Source: JAICMB01 sp963838885 (lineage in GTDB: Bacteria > Acidobacteriota > Terriglobia > Bryobacterales > Bryobacteraceae). From it: a DNA stretch of 64,000 nt. Below the pieces are notes generated by a model, which saw only the letters and a list, made by a program, of their open reading frames with translations, was not told the origin of the DNA and searched no databases. Location: positions 1 through 64,000 of the forward strand of contig CAWITB010000058.1 in the NCBI GenBank assembly GCA_963838885.1. Reading direction: 5' to 3'. The position numbers were made by a program, and so were the translations under genes. Positions 62,101 to 64,000 of this stretch are shown piece after piece. The stretch's first letter is position 1; every line of letters starts with the position of its first letter.

Positions 62101-62676
62101 CAAAAAGTTATTTTGCCCGTTGGAGCGCACTCCATTGGCGGAGAACCCGCCCGCCACGGCGTCGCGGGCGCCTGGCTCGGCCGGCACAACGCCGGGAGAG
62201 AGTCGCGCCAGATAGCTGAAAGTACGTTTCCCGCCCAATGGTATATCCGAGATCTGCTCGGAGTTCAGGGCCGCGCCCACCACCGTGCTCTCGGTCTGCA
62301 GCAGCGGAGCTTGCGCCTGTACCTCGATGCTCTGCGTGATATCGCCCACTGGCAGCGTGATGGGTACGCCCACGCGGTCGCCGCCGACGATCGTGACGTT
62401 CTTCTGAGCGACGCGCCGGAAACCGCTTGCTTCGGCGGTGACAGTGTATGTTCCGGGCTTGAGAAGCGGGCGGATGTACTCGCCGGTTTCGTTGGTCGTA
62501 ACTTCGTAGCTCTGACCGGTGGCGTCTTCGGTAATCGTTACTTTCGCGCCTCCGATAACGGCGCCTTGCGGGTCCGTAACAGTGCCTACGATGGTTCCGA
62601 GATCGCGCTGTGCAAAGATGCAGGCACAGAACAGAATTGACACACCAAGAGCGCGCAGCCCAGCAACATGGCTCAT
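59164..62676 (-). CDS. TonB-dependent receptor with N-terminal carboxypeptidase-regulatory domain (Oar-like)
   Basis: An intact 1170-aa outer-membrane protein. Signal peptide (MSHVAGLRALGVSILFCACI) is followed by a CarboxypepD_reg domain (GTIVGTVTDPQGAVIGGAKV), then a plug (VEAIGEMQILTNGYNAEYGR, AAGGVVNVNLKSGTNAIHGA) and a long beta-barrel ending SERHVQFALRLQF with a terminal Phe, as expected for barrel assembly. No clear TonB box is seen. Acidobacteria have many of these; substrates (often oligosaccharides) are mostly unknown. A promoter and a LacI-type operator lie immediately upstream, suggesting carbon-source control. Confidence 0.92.
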   Translation of the reverse strand: MSHVAGLRALGVSILFCACIFAQRDLGTIVGTVTDPQGAVIGGAKVTITEDATGQSYEVTTNETGEYIRPLLKPGTYTVTAEASGFRRVAQKNVTIVGGDRVGVPITLPVGDITQSIEVQAQAPLLQTESTVVGAALNSEQISDIPLGGKRTFSYLARLSPGVVPAEPGARDAVAGGFSANGVRSNGQNNFLLNGVDNNVNVIDFLNQTSYVVGPSVEAIGEMQILTNGYNAEYGRAAGGVVNVNLKSGTNAIHGALFEYLQNKDLDANRWENNLTGTPRGPFEQNQFGAAVGGPILKNRLFIFGDYQGTRISDTGGSVQNLGYSTFTTIPTPAMKTGDFSSLLTSTVIATDALGRPIYQGAIYDPNTTRTVGGALVRDPFPGNIIPASRFDAAAAKILSLYPNPNQPLVNGKYPQNDYFLTTPGRQNVDQGDGRVDYRISDKDSLFGSLSWSNTISTDGVYFPGPLDGSPFNGAGETDLGRNAMLSYTRVWKPTLISETRVAFSRLVTSRIGGNPSTDLYQQVGMGGYDPTGATANNGGLPQFGLGRYSQIGANDWIPTREYNNVWDFIQNVSIIKGAHALKFGAEYRPIRFPFFQVPDPHGNVSYSQAETAYPSSAKGSNGATIGTATGDEIASMLLGQVDNSAISTTNFVSSQKSAWAFYGQDDWKVNSKLTVNFGLRYELFAPISERFGRQSNFDLQNQTLYIPAGPDQNAALPPNFATAFPNVTVSRGTVGSALIPWDKLDFGPRIGIAYHVFSKTVIRVAYGIFYGGEENQGGSPNRGESVPFNETVNLIRGTGVSTFIGISDPLCVGTDGTNCNYMPRGLTSGYPLNVFTLPAPVSFRGVDMDYRNPLVHKWNFVVQHELPGQMALEVGYLGNHQAHQLILWNSDTCPNVATLQFTSCNQVYWPIPYVESGLSDTASFGYGNYNALTAKLEKRFSKGLQFVAAYSWSHALADSATPLSGSTGLGTPDPRNFASEYSSASWDIRHNFTFGFNYDIPFGRGKAYGGGMNRVFDAVVGNWHTNGILTLRTGVPYTLRYNGCTGIWGACRPDLVAGANAQAAPSGGRTPSEWFNTANVTAPAPLTGGNLGLQSQTAPPTRTMDFSLFKDFPFTERVRLQFRAESYNLANTPQFGTPDNNLQDANFGRVTSTAPASERHVQFALRLQF

Positions 62677-62685
62677 ATCTTTCCC

Positions 62686-62713
62686 CTTAACGTTTCCGTG
62701 CCGAAAACGTTTT
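62686..62713 (-). promoter_or_regulatory. LacI-family-type operator in the TonB receptor leader
   Basis: A perfect palindrome AAAACGTTTT (62704-62713) and a second half-related site GGAAACGTTAAG (62686-62697) both carry the AACGTT core, centres 17 bp apart. They lie between the predicted promoter and the ATG at 62676, where a bound repressor would block transcription. AACGTT-centred palindromes are typical of LacI/GalR-family regulators. Confidence 0.5.
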
Positions 62714-62717
62714 ATGT

Positions 62718-62746
62718 AGAATAAGCCCGCTGTCAGTCATAGTCAA
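62718..62746 (-). promoter_or_regulatory. Predicted promoter of the TonB-dependent receptor gene
   Basis: On the minus strand TTGACT (62741-62746) and TATTCT (62718-62723) are spaced by 17 bases. Transcription would start about at the operator palindrome. Confidence 0.55.
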
Positions 62747-62871
62747 GTCAAATTGAAGTGTTTGCGGCGGCGCTCCAATTCTGGAGCGCTAGTTTTACAC
62801 TGCGCCCCAGAACGTGTGTGTTTTGCAGCTTACAAAGACCGCGCAGGGCGCGGGGCGTACAATAGGCCCGA

Positions 62872-64000
62872 ATGTCCTCCGCTCGCGCTACGGGCGTGCT
62901 CATGCTCTTGTGCGCCGCGCTCGGCCTCGCGACCGGCGTGCCCGTTCTGTTCGTCGATATCGCGCCGTCCGCGGGCCTCAACGTCCCCAACACGTTTGGC
63001 GGCAAAGATCGCAAGGACTATATCCTCGAAAGCACGGGAAACGGCGTTGCCGTCCTCGATTACGATCGCGACGGCGCCGAAGACATCTTCATCGCGAACG
63101 GCACGACCCTTCACGATGCTGAGACCGGCGCTCGATCGCCAGGCTCGTCTTCCGCAGCTCTACCATAACGACGGTCATGGCCATTTCACCGATGTGGCCG
63201 CAAGCGCCGGATTTACAGCCGAAGGCTGGGGGCAAGGAGTGTGCGCCGGAGATTACGACAACGACGGCTGGCCCGACTTCCTGCTCACGTACTACGGACA
63301 CAACCGGCTATATCACAACAATCGCGACGGCACGTTTCGCGATGTAACCGAATCCGCCGGGCTGCCTGTCGGCGCCATGCGCTACGGATCGGGATGCGCC
63401 TTTCTCGATTACGACCGCGACGGCTTGCTCGATCTCTTTATCGCCAATTACGTCGAGTTCGATCTGAATCGAGCGCCGAAGCCGGGCGACAGCCCGTTCT
63501 GCATGTGGCGGGACGCGCCGGTATTCTGCGGTCCCCACAGTTTCCCCGCCGGACACAACATTCTCTATCGCAACAACGGCGACGGGACGTTCACCGACGT
63601 TTCCGCCCGCGCCGGCATCCTGAAGCCGGGTGGACGCTATGGGCTCGGCGTCGTCTCCGCCGACCTCGACAACGACGGTTGGCCGGACATATACGTCGCC
63701 TGCGATCAGATGCCCAGCCTGCTCTATCGCAATCGCGGAGACGGAACGTTTGAAGAGCGCGGCGTCGAAGCCGGCGTCGCTTATAATTTCGACGGCCAGA
63801 TCCAGGCGGGCATGGGCGTCGCGGTGGGCGACTTCGACGGAGACGGTCTGCTCGACATCGCCAAGACCAACTTCTACGGCGATCTCACGTCTCTGTATCA
63901 CAACGACGACGGGCGTTTTTTCACGGACGTTTCGCGCCAGGCGGGACTGGGCCGCCGGCACTTGATGGGCTGGGGCGTCGCCTTCGCCGATGTGGACGAC
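62872..64000 (+). CDS. Secreted FG-GAP/VCBS repeat protein (CRTAC1-like), partial at window end, one frame break
   Basis: At least 376 aa, cut by the window edge. A signal peptide (ATGVLMLLCAALGLATGVP) leads into VDIAPSAGLNVPNTFGGKDR, then FG-GAP units: AVLDYDRDGAEDIFIANGTT, AGDYDNDGWPDFLLTYYGHN, AFLDYDRDGLLDLFIANYVE, SADLDNDGWPDIYVACDQMP, GDFDGDGLLDIAKTNFYGDL. The frame changes near 63130 (TTLHDAETG then LPQLYHNDGHGHFTDVA) and the second frame stays open to the end. The order of motifs (PGDSPFCMWRDAPVFCGP) closely matches the gene at 48218-49854, so it is a paralogue and a C-terminal ASPIC/UnbV domain is expected beyond the window. Confidence 0.8.

Noticed and set aside
1..64000. CRISPR arrays, rRNA and tRNA genes.
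   Set aside because: No regularly spaced direct repeats and no cloverleaf-like or rRNA signatures were found on either strand by reading.

Overview
The window is a high-GC chromosomal segment that looks like an acidobacterium of the Bryobacter/Solibacter type. The inference rests on gene content: an Oar-like TonB-dependent receptor with an N-terminal carboxypeptidase-regulatory domain, several FG-GAP/ASPIC-UnbV proteins with TPR partners, many secreted oxidoreductases with Tat-like leaders, a PEGA-domain protein kinase, and small ECF sigma/anti-sigma pairs. No rRNA, tRNA or CRISPR array was seen. About twenty genes carry one to three single-base frame breaks while their protein signal continues intact in another frame. 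Most of these are annotated as one spanning gene with the break noted; residual sequencing or assembly indels are the likeliest cause.

Layout. 0-4.5 kb (minus): a tightly overlapping operon egtB-egtD-ABC ATPase-permease-binding lipoprotein, linking ergothioneine synthesis to an OpuC/EgtUV-like betaine-type transporter. 4.6-8.4 kb: small secreted proteins, a LysW-like zinc-ribbon protein with a long acidic tail, a membrane protein and an ECF sigma/zf-HC2 anti-sigma pair. 8.4-8.9 kb (minus): a promoter, a structured leader, an intrinsic terminator and a small ferredoxin-fold gene, arranged like a riboswitch/attenuator unit. 9-27.7 kb: metabolic genes (PQQ dehydrogenase, two tandem aldo/keto reductases, bicupin, a duplicated haloperoxidase-like protein, M28 peptidase, MoxR, YchF, MetE-like, sulfite dehydrogenase with cytochrome c, AraD1/FAH, S9 peptidase, YceH, YmdB). 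28-31 kb: a PEGA kinase and an M23 peptidase. 31-36 kb (minus): the imuA-imuB-dnaE2 mutasome cassette.

36-41 kb: a GH3 glucosidase, then an AT-richer accessory patch with an ExbB-like gene joined to a truncated IS1595-type transposase and an orphan membrane protein. 42-46.2 kb: one uninterrupted 1425-codon gene fusing topoisomerase III (type IA) to a complete RecQ helicase with RQC and HRDC, a single-chain version of the RecQ-TopoIII pair and the most striking object here. 46.2-58.3 kb (minus): a long run of overlapping genes (TPR, molybdopterin oxidoreductase, alkaline-phosphatase-like protein, unknown protein, two FG-GAP/ASPIC proteins, TPR, small secreted proteins, ECF sigma, FecR-like), probably one export-associated operon of unknown function. 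58.4-59.1 kb: a DUF433/DUF5615 toxin-antitoxin-like pair. 59.1-64 kb: the TonB-dependent receptor with a LacI-type operator, and the start of another FG-GAP protein cut by the window end.
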